Assembly (NCBI GenBank): GCA_012934845.2
Contig: WNNJ02001571.1
Location: 43,670-107,669, forward strand
Origin: Pomphorhynchus laevis
Taxonomy: Eukaryota > Acanthocephala > Palaeacanthocephala > Echinorhynchida > Pomphorhynchidae
Reading direction: 5' to 3'
Length of the DNA stretch: 64,000 nucleotides
The notes under the pieces are model-generated. The model saw nothing but the letters and a program-made list of their open reading frames with translations. It searched no databases and was not told the origin of the DNA. Made by a program: the position numbers and the translations under genes. This document shows positions 35,798 through 47,009 of the stretch, one piece after another; positions within the stretch are counted from its first letter, which is position 1; the number at the start of each line of letters is the position of its first letter.

Positions 35798-36903
35798 GCA
35801 ACGAACGCTTCCAAAGTTTTTGACGATAGAGCAGTTGTAGCTATCAAAATAGCGAACTCGGCCAGACTAGTCGCCAAACGAATCGATGACTGACCAAACG
35901 CTGACAACATTGAGCGCCACATGAAGGCATTGGCACCAGACGGGCCGGCAGAACCATGAGTTTTACGAGCAGCTTTCAATATATCCTCGGAGTTAATATA
36001 CTCAAATAAAACCGGATGATGTTCAACGGCTTTTGGTAGTCTGTGTTTAAGAATTGCTTTCGAATTCGCTGGGATTGCATCTGGGTGAAGGCCGCAAAGT
36101 TTATGCTTGACTGACTCTACACCAATCAAGTCATCTAATTTAAGGGTATCGGCTTGATGTTCAGGATGCTGTAATAGGCGTAGGGCTGCACTCATAGAAC
36201 CACGACCAATCATCTTAGAAAATGATGTTATCAAATTTTCTTTATTGCAGAGGCGTCGTACAGGAGCGCTGTCTTTTCTATGTTGCAAAGATTTAGCTTC
36301 GTCGAGGAGTTCGTGCAACTTGCCATGCTTCCATAGTCGTTGCCGACGCGGAATGTGCTTCCGACTCAATGCCACACCACCCTTTTTACAACGTTGTAGT
36401 ACCATCTGACAGAATATTGTTGCTGTTTTTAGTTTTGATTCTATGGTGGTTGGGTCAACGACGCAATCGCGATATAACGACGATAGAAGGTCAACGAAGT
36501 CAAAACTGGCCTTGCATCTAGGAAGTTCAAAGAGATTTGATTGCCATAGAATGACCTCACTGTAAATTTCATCAAGGCTTGACCTAGCGGAATTATTGCG
36601 TCTTGGTATTGAAATTACATAGGAATTAAGCACTGCATGTATACCCGCTTGCTCAATGGTCGTCTCCGGCTCCACGCTTGAAAAATCTACTCTTGGTACG
36701 CTGAAGATACCTCGTGATTCATGTGGGATCGAGACTTCGGTAATGAGAGGATTCCTGTTTTGACAATGAGGTGCGCGGCATTCCGTGCAAGCTGGACCTA
36801 AGCGTGCGCAACGACAGCCCTTACAAAGCGCTGACTGTCCATTACATAAGCAACAGTATGGAATCGATGATGGAACACCCTTTGGCATTACTTGACGTGT
36901 CAC
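35791..36903 (-). pseudogene. LINE N-terminal Cys-rich and pre-RT part
   Basis: A 370-codon frame has an N-terminal Cys cluster (CCLCNGQSALCKGCRCARLG, then CTECRAPHC), a basic helical middle (RRQRLWKHGKLHELLDEAKS), and pre-RT strings RLLQHPE and SAGPSGANAFMWRSML that match the start of the palm region in this LINE group. The Cys cluster is probably a zinc-binding nucleic-acid module. The frame is open from its ATG, which is notable for an element that is broken downstream. Confidence 0.72.
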
Positions 36904-36964
36904 CTTGCAAAGCTAGGTGGATACTGATGTATCGTCGACTTGTGTACGCTTGCTGTATATATTA

Positions 36965-37685
36965 ATTGTTGTAAGTAGTTGTTTTCAAGATAATTTTGTA
37001 TGTAAATGCGAGTTGCAAATTGAGTGCAAATTCGAGTTGTAGTTCTTCCTGTAGTTTATTAGATATCAAATTTTTTTTAAGGATTTTATAAGTAGCTTCA
37101 ATCAAGAATTTATTTAACCAGCAATAAAAATAAAATAGCTTTTTCAAAAAAAATATTTTTTGTAATAGCGAAGGCAGTATCAGAATTAAAATTTAAAATA
37201 TAAATTTAAATCCTTTCTATTAATATTTTATTATGAAGGTATTAATATATTTTTAAATATATTTGAATATATTTATATAGACATCTGTATTAAGACAACT
37301 TTAAGCGTCATAATTTTAATCATAATCGATCATATATAGCTAGGTTTCTTGCTATTTTATTAGTTTACTTAACTTTGTGTATGATAAATGATGTTGGATA
37401 TTAATACTATGAAAAGAAACATTAAATTTTTCTTTCGGAAAATTCAATTACTGTAATTTTAACTAAAAATGATCACTTAACAGTTTTAATTAATATACGT
37501 CTTTTGTCCTATTTTTATTATGATAGCTACAATACCCAATTCATTTATACAACTGCAATTTATAAAACAATCATACACCATTTATGTAAGGACTTAAAAA
37601 TCCACATACGCTAGTTTCAGCAAACATTATCTACGTTTTAACACTCTATATTTTTATACTGTCGTGTACTTTTTTAGTAATAATC
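36965..37685. other. AT-rich sequence, no gene seen
   Basis: Nothing recognisable beyond short open frames rich in Phe, Tyr and Lys, as expected of AT-rich DNA. Confidence 0.45.
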
Positions 37686-37689
37686 GAAT

Positions 37690-38107
37690 TTCGTGTATAA
37701 GCGATAAAATATACAAAAATAGTTAACCATTATAAAATCTTTATATGGCAAGTCAGCCCCTATAGAAAATATAACAGTTGTTTTTTAACCAATATTCCGG
37801 CGGACGAGCAGCAAGTATTTATAACTTGTAAGTTATAAATGAGTTATTATTTATAACTATTAATTAATAGTTAATTATTAATTTATTATTATTTATTAAA
37901 TGTAAGTTATAAGTTATTGTAAGTATTTATAACCAAGACAATTTATAATGTTTATAAATGCTTACAATCCTTTGAAGAGGGCTGCTTGGACTGCCAAAAT
38001 ATTATTTAAAAACAATTTTTTTATTTTCTACCTGGGATGACTCGCAATGTAAAGATTTTCGTTAAGGTTAACTATTTTTGTATATTTTATTGCTTATACA
38101 CGAAAAA
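37690..38107. mobile_element. long-inverted-repeat (foldback/MITE-like) element
   Basis: The left arm starting CGTGTATAAGCGATAAAATA (37695) is mirrored at 38068-38105. The match continues inward for roughly 120 bp per arm with more differences, including TCTTTA..TG.CAAGTCA, AAAATA..A..TTGTTTTT and G..GAGCAGC. The middle is AT-rich with TAAGTTATAAAT repeats. There is no coding capacity. The target-site duplication was not resolved. Confidence 0.7.
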
Positions 38108-38539
38108 CATTAGAAGAATTTATTTAAACTCCGTTGACTTTCACTGACTTTGATAACAGATCTAGGACACAGATATAATGATCACCTGGTGTTAAAATCA
38201 ATTGGAAATAAAAACAATTAACATTTTAGTCTTTCATTAAGAGAATAAAACGTTGACACTAAAATGTTGAATTTGTACAAGTCCATATTTCTCTGTATTT
38301 GTTTGATATTGTCGTGGTAAAAAAATTTAATGTAATGTAATTAAAATCTTAACCTAAATGTAAATTTGCGTGTCAATTACACATAATTGTTGATTTGTAA
38401 CTGCTTAATTTATGGAAAAAAGTTTAAAAAGTTTTAAAACAACAGATAATTGCCAAACACCAGTTTGTTCAGAAACAAGATTTTTACGCAACCAAGCTTC
38501 AGTAAAAACGAGTTTTTTACAGAAAATACAGACGAACTT

Positions 38540-38928
38540 TAGGGATGGATAATAAATAATATATTTTGTATTAGAATAAGATACTATATACTCAAATTTC
38601 ATCAGAGGAAATACGTCCTTAACACGTATTCGGCCCCGCTGCTATGTTGGGTAGAGAAGTAAGGGGTCGAAACCTGATAGCATAGCAGTTCTTCCTAATG
38701 ACCTCTAATTCTTATTCTGATACAACATCTGTTATTTATTAATTAATTCATAAAAATGACTTTTAAATTTCAATTTTTTATTCTAACTTGATATAAACTA
38801 TAAAAAATCTTATAACAATTATTTATTTTATCATTTAATTATTAAATTTTGATTTAGCATTAGTATGTTTTGTTTATTTAATAATTATATTAAATACATA
38901 TACTCAGTTTGCTGATTTGATTTATTCA
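38540..38928 (+). mobile_element. Naiad tail acting as 5' pseudo-LTR
   Basis: From GATGGATAATAAATAATATA onward this matches 4096-4500 of the long Naiad copy, including the folded region with the same spacing. It ends in ATATACTCAGTTTGCTGATTTG and is followed directly by an internal RT piece. Penelope-like elements often integrate in this tandem arrangement. Confidence 0.8.
38566..38710 (+). ncRNA. folded Naiad 3' region, second copy
   Basis: The helices match those at 4126-4270: AGAGG 38604-38608, hairpin ATACGT/ACGTAT, GGCCCC against GGGGTC (one G-U pair), CTGCTATG against CATAGCAG, and CCTCT. In the hairpin an A-U pair of the first copy is a G-C pair here. The core string is CTAATGA in place of CTGATGA. 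Confidence 0.55.
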
Positions 38929-38929
38929 A

Positions 38930-39270
38930 GTGAATATAAATATTTGAATAAAATTGATTAAATCGAATCCTTAAATATTTTGATAAATCAAAATTATTTT
39001 AAACTATTAATCAATATTATTTAAAATTTATTTATTTAACATCTATATTTGAACATGTTAAAGATGTTCCAATGGGTGGAAATAGTAGCCCAATTATAGC
39101 TGACTTATTTTTAAGCTTTATAGAATATGAATTTGTTCATAACTGTATTAAAAATAAATCTAAATTATATAAAAGTATGAAATATATGTTTCGATATATA
39201 GATGATATATGTGTATTTAATTTTAATAATTTTTATTCAATAAAGGAAAATAATAAAATAAAATAAATAA
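38930..39270 (+). mobile_element. short Naiad derivative, RT motif B-C body
   Basis: The sequence starts at TCAAGTGAATATAAATATTTG and matches the long Naiad copy from about 3415. It skips part of the intervening sequence and reads MGGNSSPIIADLFLSFIEYE and FRYIDDICVFNFNNF. Unlike the long copy, motifs B and C are in one frame here. It joins an upstream tail at the same point as the copy at 54145. Confidence 0.78.
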
Positions 39271-39299
39271 ATAAAATAATAAATAATAATATATATTTT

Positions 39300-39720
39300 T
39301 ATAAATGAATTGATAATAAACAATATCCTTTGTATTAGAATGAAATACACTAGATAATCGAATTACATCAGAGGAAATAAGTCATTATCACGTGTTTGGC
39401 CCCGATGCTATATTGGGTAGAGTAATAGGGACTCAAATCTCATAATATATAAGCTCCTCGTAATGATCTGTAGTCCATATTCTGAGATCGTCAATTATTT
39501 ATTAGTAAATTCATAAAAATTGATTTTTATTTTAAATTCTAATCATGGATTTTAACGTTATATAAATATTAATTATATAATATATAATTATATTAATATT
39601 AAATATATAATTATATATCAATTTAGAATTATATATATTATTTGTCTTTACTTTTAATTTATGTATATTATAATATACATAAGCTCAGTTAATTGATCTG
39701 ATTTATCATGAAACAAGCTT
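39300..39720 (+). mobile_element. degraded Naiad tail
   Basis: TTGTATTAGAATGAAATACAC, CATCAGAGGAAATAAGTC, GTTTGGCCCCGATGCTAT and a final AAGCTCAGTTAATTGATCTG match the Naiad tail. The folded region has decayed: the GGGGCC strand reads AGGGAC and the CATAGCAG strand is lost. Confidence 0.72.
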
Positions 39721-39724
39721 TTAC

Positions 39725-40630
39725 AAAGCTGTTTTGCAATAATTAAGTTTAATTAGTAGAAAATACTTTTATTGGGGTATGACATAACATTTTGCCATTG
39801 AATGAAATTTGATAATAATTCATTTAAATTGAATAAAATTCTTGTTTGAATTAAAATATTAAATAGAATTTAAGTGAATCAGAAAAAATAGGTTTTATGG
39901 GCTTTGTAGTCGAAGCGAATAAATGTAAATTCAATGTATTCGATTAGATAGGCTAGATACGATAATTTTTAATGTGAATTCCAAGTAAAAAAATGCCAAT
40001 AATTTGACTATAATTTAAAGTACGTCTTAGAAAGCTTAAATTCATCCAGTTGGATAATTTCGATTGATAAGCATCATCTGATCTGTCTCTTGCATTGTCT
40101 AAAAGTTTCATATAGCAATAAATTGCTGGCGAAAATTTATTAAAAAAGGGTAATTGGCCAATGTAACGTAGATACTAAAATGTATTATTAACGATTAATA
40201 GCTTAGAAGTAATATTTAAATTTGCAATTTTAGTTTCTGTTTAGAAACCACATGTTGATGCTCTATTGAGCATAAACACCGATTAGTGATGTAGCTAAAG
40301 ATATATTATAGCTTAAGGTATGGCTCTTAAATATGCCATATTTAAGGCACTTAAATATGGCTTGCGTACTATGCATACTATGCGTATGCATGGACTTCTG
40401 GGTTGAGATAACACCGTTGGATTATGTTTTATTCAAATTTACTAATTTATAATTCAAATTTATCAATCAGGATATTTAAAGCAAAATAAACTACGAAAAT
40501 ATCTAACGTAATCTTGTAAATTTTAAATGAATTGTAATTTACTAATTTGAGTTATGAATATTATAAGATACTAATTTTAGTACGCTCTATGTAAATTTAT
40601 GCTTAAAAATCATTTTTCATGAATAAAAAC
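39725..40630. other. AT-rich sequence, no gene seen
   Basis: A slightly less AT-rich patch at 39950-40140 was searched on both strands without a recognisable product. Confidence 0.4.
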
Positions 40631-40644
40631 TGTAAAAATTATAA

Positions 40645-40905
40645 TTGCATTTTATAAAATCCCTTGTAAAGACTGTGATATACACAGGTCAAACTGGACA
40701 AGGTGTAAATAAAAGCGTTAGCCAGCACAAATACACACTTAAACGTGGAACAAGCATTGCCTTAGTTGAGCATAGCATTAATAATGATCACATAATTGGT
40801 TTCGATGGAACTACCATATTAGTAAAATAACCCAGTATGTTTAAACGCAAGATCTTAAAAGCGTTTTATATTAACAAACTAAAGGATAACTGAATGGTTG
40901 ATAAT
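40645..40905 (+). mobile_element. canonical Penelope-like element, C-terminal GIY-YIG remnant
   Basis: The frame reads VIYTGQTGQGVNKSVSQHKY, TLKRGTSIALVEHSINNDH and FDGTTILVK. This is the GIY-YIG endonuclease found after the RT in Penelope/Poseidon/Neptune elements (YIGQTGR.L..R..EHK, ALAEHS...H...W). A stop follows, and in the next frame KRKILKAFYINKLKDN continues the domain. This family is distinct from the Naiads. No RT is seen upstream. A hammerhead motif lies 370 bp downstream, as expected for this class. Confidence 0.78.
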
Positions 40906-41272
40906 AAAGCTGATTTAACTTTAAAATTAATAAAAAAGAAAGCCTTTGATTATAACAAGAAAAGATTTTTTTATTTATTTTTATTATTTTATTTTTATAT
41001 AACATAAATTATATTTGTAATCAAAAAAAAGTTTTATTTTCCTCTAATTTGTAATTTGATTTCTTAATTTTTATTATTTTGTTATGAATACATATGTGTT
41101 TTGTACTTTTGTTGTACATTTTTAGTCTTTTTGTTTCAGTGTTGCTTTGTTAGCTGCGGTCCCTACAAACGAAAATGTTATATGAACAAATGATGTTAGC
41201 AACCATTTTGAATCCAGCATCAATGTGCAAATTGACAAGAAACTTTATTTATGTGACTTTTTTCTTTTAATG

Positions 41273-41319
41273 TTTATTTTCTGATGATGCTAGTAGTTAC
41301 TAGCGAAATATCAAAATAA
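41273..41319 (+). ncRNA. hammerhead ribozyme of Penelope-like element
   Basis: CTGATGA (41281-41287) is followed, after one extra T, by a perfect 5-bp stem II (GCTAG/CTAGC, 6-nt loop), GAAA (41305-41308) and ATATC. TTATTTT before the core pairs perfectly with AAAATAA after it, forming a 7-bp stem I. Stem III is minimal, as reported for Penelope-like-element hammerheads, which are thought to work best as dimers. The predicted cut is after ATC at 41312. The extra T next to stem II may lower activity. Confidence 0.72.
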
Positions 41320-41329
41320 TTTTTGTTGT

Positions 41330-41690
41330 CGTTCAATTAGACCTGATAGTTCCTGGAAATTTAAAAATTTTAATACAGATCAGGATGGATATATTTCTAA
41401 TTATAATTACTTTCTCTTCAAATATTTTACCGCTTTACGGCCTCTTAACTCATAAGTCATAAGTTTTCCGGACTTATGTTTTTCCAAAGTATCAAAAGAT
41501 ATAACGACAATTTGTCATCTGATAGGTATCTTAAGTGATACATGTTTGTCACCGGAGCAGTAGTTAAGCGACGAAAACTTTGACGAATTTAAAAAATGTT
41601 GTTGTTTTTAATGGATTACACTATTTAAGTAAAAATGATTAATCTTTATTAATTAAGGCATATAACGCTTTTCATATTTACTGCAATAGT
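41330..41690. other. no gene recognised
   Basis: AT-rich with moderate complexity. It may hold the end of the Penelope-like element whose hammerhead lies just to the left. Confidence 0.35.
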
Positions 41691-41723
41691 ATTTAAGTTC
41701 ATGTAAGCCAGACGCGAAAGAAT

Positions 41724-41759
41724 GACGAATGCCGTTTCGTCATCGCAATGACTCATCAG
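41724..41759 (-). ncRNA. hammerhead core, left arm
   Basis: Minus strand: CTGATGA, stem II GTCAT/ATGAC with TGCG loop, GAAA, stem III (ACG/CGT, loop GCATT) and a GTC cleavage triplet. All the usual invariant core bases are present. No helix I directly adjoins the core. The nearest option, using GGA.GGGAT-type sequence and ATTCTTTC, leaves a six-base bulge. Confidence 0.6.
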
Positions 41760-41834
41760 TGCCATATCCCTCTCACTACTGAATGCAGAGGAGGACAGTC
41801 CTCCTCTGCATCCAGTAGTGGGAGGGATCTGGCA

Positions 41835-41870
41835 CTGATGAGTCATTGTGATGACGAAACGGCATTCGTC
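41835..41870 (+). ncRNA. hammerhead core, right arm
   Basis: Mirror copy of 41724-41759 on the plus strand: CTGATGA 41835-41841, stem II 41842-41846/41851-41855, GAAA 41856-41859, stem III, GTC ending at 41870. The only difference from the left arm within the core is in loop II. GGAGGGAT (41821-41828) could pair with ATTCTTTC (41871-41878) if CTGGCA bulges. Confidence 0.6.
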
Positions 41871-41942
41871 ATTCTTTCACGTTTGGCTTACATATTTTAC
41901 AAGAAATTCACGCGGAATGGTATCACTCTCCTTTATTTAAGT

Positions 41943-43060
41943 TCAATATTTCGAAGTATATGTTGTAAAGGTCCATATAATGCTTTTCATATAAACTGAT
42001 ATATTGCAGTAGCTTTTACAAACTTCTAAATACTTATTATCTAGATTTGACTTTTCTATGTTTATGGATAGTTCATTTTTGTTGCAGTATTTAGATAGAG
42101 GATTCAACAAATCTGGCGCATTCGTACGCTTCAGAGAAATGATCACCAGATCATCAGCGTGTATAGCTATAGTTAAATCATATAAAACATCAATGAGACG
42201 ACCGTGAGATCGATTAAGAAGGAAAATAATAAGATGACTTATCGTGTTTGCGCATCATGTTATTAAACTAATTGATGAAACACATCCTTCTTGAGAGCAA
42301 GAGCATGTGCATCGCTAAAAAATTGTACATCAAACACATTTCTATAACGAATTCGAATTTTTAATATCAAAACGTGTTAATTTAATCGAGAAGACGCTTT
42401 GCTGTCTGACGAACGCTCAACCACGCTGACGCTTCTTTCTCCACATCAAGCATTAATTGTTTCTGGATAACTTCGGATAATGAGTTGTTAAAATTTCAGA
42501 ATTTTTCGATTCATTGCTTTTTTCGCATCAGATTAAAAAACTTCATTTTATTGCTCGCAATGACCATTTTAACCATCAGTTCAAATCATTTCAGATCGTC
42601 GATACTCGCTCGGAATGATGTCACTTGACAAACAAAAATCCAATACTTTCTTGATTTCAATGATGCTTGAAGGCTGCTGCAACATTATCATGGATATCAC
42701 GTTCAAATATGATTGGAAATCAATAATTACGAACTAACAATTACATGTTCTTGAATGTTATCACGCAACATAATACGTAATTAATGGGTAAGTTTATTTA
42801 TCTCTCGAGAGCATGTAATTACATTTGCTCTGGAGAGCATACACAACATGATATGGAGACCATGTACTTTTCAATTTCTCCGATTCAAGTTCAAGTAAAA
42901 TCGGGTCCGATTTTATTTATCTCTTGCCATATTTGGTGAAGATTTTCTGCTATACTAACATCAGTGGCGTCGTTTGCATACTACATATGATGAGTTATTG
43001 GATATTCTCGCTTTAGATTTTTTATTTGAGGGCACTTTGAGACGCAAATGCAACCGACAT
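41943..43060 (-). mobile_element. decayed LINE reverse-transcriptase pieces
   Basis: 41943-42200 on the minus strand reads HADDLVIISLKRTNAPDLL, then YCNKNELSINIEKSN, the motif C region and following turn of a LINE RT. A second region near 42870-43010 reads YANDATDVSIAENLHQIWQE then INKIGPDF, another RT-like motif C context, possibly from a different element. Both are heavily decayed and their relation is unclear. Confidence 0.5.
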
Positions 43061-43239
43061 GCCACCCTATGTAAACGCTTACTTTGAAGATATTACATAA
43101 TCCTGAATAAGATTCCTAAATTATTGATTTAGTCAATTTTGCAACCTTCTCTTAGACTTCAAGATAGTTTTCAAGGAACGAAGAAAACATTACCATGATG
43201 TTTAAAAATTTTACTTCATATTCAAAATAATTTTAAAAT

Positions 43240-43290
43240 TTTAATCCTGATGATAGCAAGAGCTATCAAAATAAAGGTAGTTTTCTTCTT
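43240..43290 (+). ncRNA. decayed Penelope-type hammerhead
   Basis: CCTGATGATAGCAAGAGCTA is followed by TCAAAATAAAGG. The core and stem II (TAGC/GCTA) are intact but the GAAA strand is lost, so it is unlikely to cleave. It closely resembles the motif at 55290. Confidence 0.45.
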
Positions 43291-43299
43291 CGGTCCATT

Positions 43300-45200
43300 A
43301 AAACTATCTAATCGAAAATATAGAAGGAGATTGTTGATTTAGTGTGTACTATTCTGGACTTATCTCAGACTTCTCTTAGAAATATGCATTTTGGAAAGTA
43401 TCATAAGCAAATATATCAAAAGAAAGATGCCAATTGTATTTGATCTACAAGACTATGGAATGTTTAGTATGTTTTTTAATTAAAGTTGTTGTTTGTCTAT
43501 TGCTAGACTATGTCTAGCAATAAAGATCTAGAAGAAAGATCTAGAAGAAACCATCACTTGAAAAAATAAAAAACAGAATTTAAACCGTCTACAGTTTAAA
43601 GTAATTTTTTATTTTAGTCTACAAAACTGAATGCAATTTATAAAATATGCGGTAAACTGTTGTATTTTTTACATTTATTTTGATTGTTTGAATTACATTT
43701 CATTATTTTTTTTTAAATTAAAATGTTCATCTTTTATGTTCATTGTTTAATTTGTTCAAAAATTAAAATGAGCGCACGTCAGTTATTTTTTGATAGAAAG
43801 ACGGCCCATTTGTTAATTCCTTGAATACTAAATTTTTCTTTATGCTGAAGATGTCTTTAGGACATCGACACTTGTCTACTGATTTTATCTATTTCTTTCG
43901 TACATTAAAGATTATTGCATAAAAGTATTACCACTCTTTTCAACCGAAATTCCGCGTAAATTAATCAATATGCATTTCGCATTTTATCGTCTGTGAGCAC
44001 TAGTTTTTCTAATGCGAAACAGTAAATTTTTTCATTCAAGTTTTGCGTAAACCGTTGATACATATGAGGCATTTCTTGGTTGCATTAACTGCGTTTATCT
44101 CGTACGACGGTTGTGGATAAATACACTTATATCAGCTGATAGAAGTATCTCTTAGCGTATAGCAGAACAACATATGCAGCGAAAGTAACTTTTTTAGTTT
44201 AAATAACATATTAACAAGGTTATTATTAATATGTTATTATTACGATTGTAAATAACAATCGTAATATCAGTTCATATAACTAAGTGTACGTATTTTATAC
44301 TATATTTAATAGTATATTTTATATATTTTAATAATATTTTTTGATTTTTACTTCTAAATTACAAGAAAAATAAAAAATCCATCAAAATAGCTTGAAAATT
44401 AGCAGAAAAATAGAATACACAGTTTCAGTATTAATGATAGAGGTCATATTACCAAAAAACAAAGTCTACAGGTCGATGATAACTTGTCAGTAGAACAAAT
44501 TAGATCAGACAACCGAGTCTACGTATTTGATTCGATATATAGATAAAAATAAAGATAAATAATAAATAATTATATAACATTTTATACAATTTATATAAAA
44601 ATAAGTCAAATTATTATTAATTAATCAAATAATAATTATTATTATTTATTCCTAATCAAATTTCTAATATTTTTAATTAATAAAAATAGAGCTGAAATGT
44701 TTACTTACAAAGTAAAATAATAGCAACAATTATAATTAAAATTAAAAAAAAATATTTTTTATTGAATAATTCAAATTCCATAGAAATTGATCTTTCTATA
44801 TTCAATTAATGGCGATATATCATAAAAGCATTTTAACAGCTACTGACGGCAATTTCAGCAACCAAATTTAAAATATAATTTTGATTTTAGAAAATTTAAT
44901 GAAATTGTTTATATAAATGCCAATGCTAATTCAACAGTTTCATATTAATTGATTTTTCTAAATTGAGCAAAGTTTGCTTCGTCCTATGTGAATATCTTTA
45001 AACCCAAGATTGCATAATCTGGGATGTCCTAAAAGTCCAAAAGTAAACTTCAATCATCAGATCTAAAATTTACTATTTGATCAGTAATTGTAAAATATAC
45101 ATAGTATCTTAATTATTTAAAAAAATAGAAATGAAAGTTTAATTTAAAACGGTAAAAAATATTATTTTTGGAAAGTGAACATTTAAACGCAATTATTCGC
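43300..45200. other. AT-rich region with a Naiad-end scrap
   Basis: At 44500-44535 a Naiad end sequence occurs in minus orientation (GATCAGACAACCGAGTCTACG). No gene was recognised elsewhere. 43780-44160 is somewhat less AT-rich but has no recognisable product. Confidence 0.4.
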
Positions 45201-45205
45201 ATCAA

Positions 45206-45436
45206 TTAGGTAGTTTGATTCTGGTGATGCAGTGAACTGTGCATTGGAAATTGTTCTTGATTTTCCAGTAAATACAGACGATTTTGCACTTTAGATCTGT
45301 AGTCTGTAATAGTGAGAGACGACGGAGTTTCGTTTCTGTGAAATACTTTATATAGTTCAATATCTAATAAATGCACAAAGCTAGAATAGTCGTATCCATT
45401 ATGAAGCATTGTTGACTTATACTGTTTATAATCCAT
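45206..45436 (-). CDS. unrecognised small reading frame
   Basis: A 76-codon frame starts MDYKQYKSTMLHNGYDYSSF and continues with LYKVFHRNETPSSLTITDYR and a Gln/His-rich end (MHSSLHHQNQTT). Composition is protein-like and unlike the shadow frames nearby. The frame stays open a few codons upstream of the ATG, so it may be the last exon of a gene. It could belong to the minus-strand ETS gene 17 kb to the left, but nothing shows that. Confidence 0.3.
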   Translation of the reverse strand: MDYKQYKSTMLHNGYDYSSFVHLLDIELYKVFHRNETPSSLTITDYRSKVQNRLYLLENQEQFPMHSSLHHQNQTT

Positions 45437-45485
45437 TATTGTAGAAGACTTTAAAATTAAATTTTAATTTGTATATTTTTTTTGT

Positions 45486-46516
45486 ATGAGCTCCGGAAGA
45501 ATGACTGCACTTTTTTTAATCTTATCTGTTGTATGTGTAATGTTTGCAAATTGTGTAATTTGTGTTACTTTGTATATTTACTGTTTGAGCTCCAGAAGAA
45601 TGACTGCACTTTTTAATCTTATCTGTTGTTTGTGTAATGTTTGCAAATTTTACAATTTGTGTTACTTTGTGTATTTACTGTTTGAGCTTCGGAAGAATGA
45701 CTGCACTTTTTATTAATCTTATCTGTTGTATGTGTAATGTCTGCAAATTGTGTAATTTGTGTTAATTTGTATATTTATTGTATGCGCTCCGGAAGAATAT
45801 CTGCACTTTTTATTAATCTTATATGTTGTATATGTAATGTCTGCAAATTGTGTAATTTGTGTTACTTTGTATATTTACTGTTTGAGCTCCGGAAGAATGA
45901 CGGCACTTTTTATTAATCTTATCTGTTGTATGTGTAATGTCTGCAAATTGTGTAGTTTGTGTTACTTTGTATATTTACTGTTTGAACTCCGGAAGGATAA
46001 CTGCACTTTTTATTAATCTTATCTGTTGTATGTGTAATGTCTGCAAATTGTTTAATTTGTGTTACTTTGTATATTTACTGTTTGAGCTCCGGAAGGATAA
46101 CTGCACTTTTTATTAATCTTATATGTTGTATATGTAATGTCTGCAAATTGTGTAATTTGTGTTACTTTGTATATTTACTGTTTGAGCTCCGGAAGAATGA
46201 CTGCACTTTTTATTAATCTTATCTGTTGTATGTGTAATGTCTGCAAATTGTGTAGTTTGTGTTACTTTGTATATTTACTGTTTGAGCTCCGGAAGGATAA
46301 CTGCACTTTTTATTAATCTTATCTGTTGTATGTGTAATGTCTGCAAATTGTGTAATTTGTTTTACTTTGTATATTTACGGTTTGAGCTCCGGAAGAATGA
46401 CCGCATTTTGTTATTAATCTTATCTTTTGTATGTGCAATGTCTGCAAATTGTTTAATTTGTGTTACTTTGTGTATTTACCGTTTGAGCTCCGGAAGAATG
46501 ACTGCACTTTTTATTA
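45486..46516 (+). repeat. 100-bp-unit satellite, about 10 copies
   Basis: GAGCTCCGGAAGAATGACTG (with variants) recurs at about 45488, 45587, 45683, 45784, 45884, 45984, 46084, 46184, 46284, 46384 and 46484. Each unit also contains TATGTGTAATGTCTGCAAAT. The period is not a multiple of three, so the long open frames through it are a by-product and not genes. Confidence 0.92.
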
Positions 46517-46519
46517 AAC

Positions 46520-47000
46520 GCTGTATAGTACGCTGTATAGTGCGATGTATTAGTATTTCTAAACCTCATCAGCTACTGCGCAAATACATACGTTTCACGT
46601 TTCGATCCTTTTAATGTTGCCTAACGATTACTCAACTCATTTGCTTTTATTGGCATTTGGATTTAATTAAAGATTTTCGTCGTTCATTTCGTCAATCCTA
46701 TGTTTGTATTATCTAAAATGATTCGAGATTTTTCCTTTTGAAGTTTAAAAATTTGTTAACTAAATGCAGTGTAAATAACACACTAAAACAGTTAATAACG
46801 CATACTACGCAAATTCAGTCCACATTTTAGTGGATAAATCTTTACAGAAGCAAATGACGTACATGTATTACGAGCGAACTGTATTTTTTAACCAATTAAT
46901 GTTATAAATATAGTAAATTATGAAATGACGCTTTGTCTCTTTTTCCTAATAAATTTCTACTGATTTTTCATCAACGGGTGGAAACTAATTTTCAACAATC
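46520..47000. other. no gene recognised
   Basis: Moderately AT-rich flank of the satellite. No element was identified. Confidence 0.4.
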
Positions 47001-47009
47001 ATGTGATTA

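Larger units (their letters stand above)
33840..36960 (-). mobile_element. second LINE with restriction-like endonuclease
   Basis: Another non-LTR element runs right to left: a Cys-rich N-terminus, pre-RT region, RT and restriction-like endonuclease. It is distinct from the element at 21.4-24.5 kb and shares C-terminal features with the piece at 57580-58250. The N-terminal frame is long and intact over 370 codons, but later parts change frame several times. Confidence 0.8.
41691..41945. mobile_element. palindromic (foldback) element with two hammerhead cores
   Basis: Arms 41703-41796 and 41798-41891 are reverse complements with about six mismatches in 94 bp. A further 40 bp (to 41931, ending GCGGAATGGTATCACTCTC) match the inverted end of the MITE at 8924-9046. 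ATTTAAGTTCA flanks both sides (41691-41701 and 41935-41945), a candidate 11-bp target duplication. It has no coding capacity. Each arm holds a hammerhead core. Confidence 0.78.

Noticed and set aside
45486-46614. Three plus-strand open frames rich in Cys, Leu and Tyr
   Set aside because: They are read-through of a 100-bp satellite whose frame shifts every unit.
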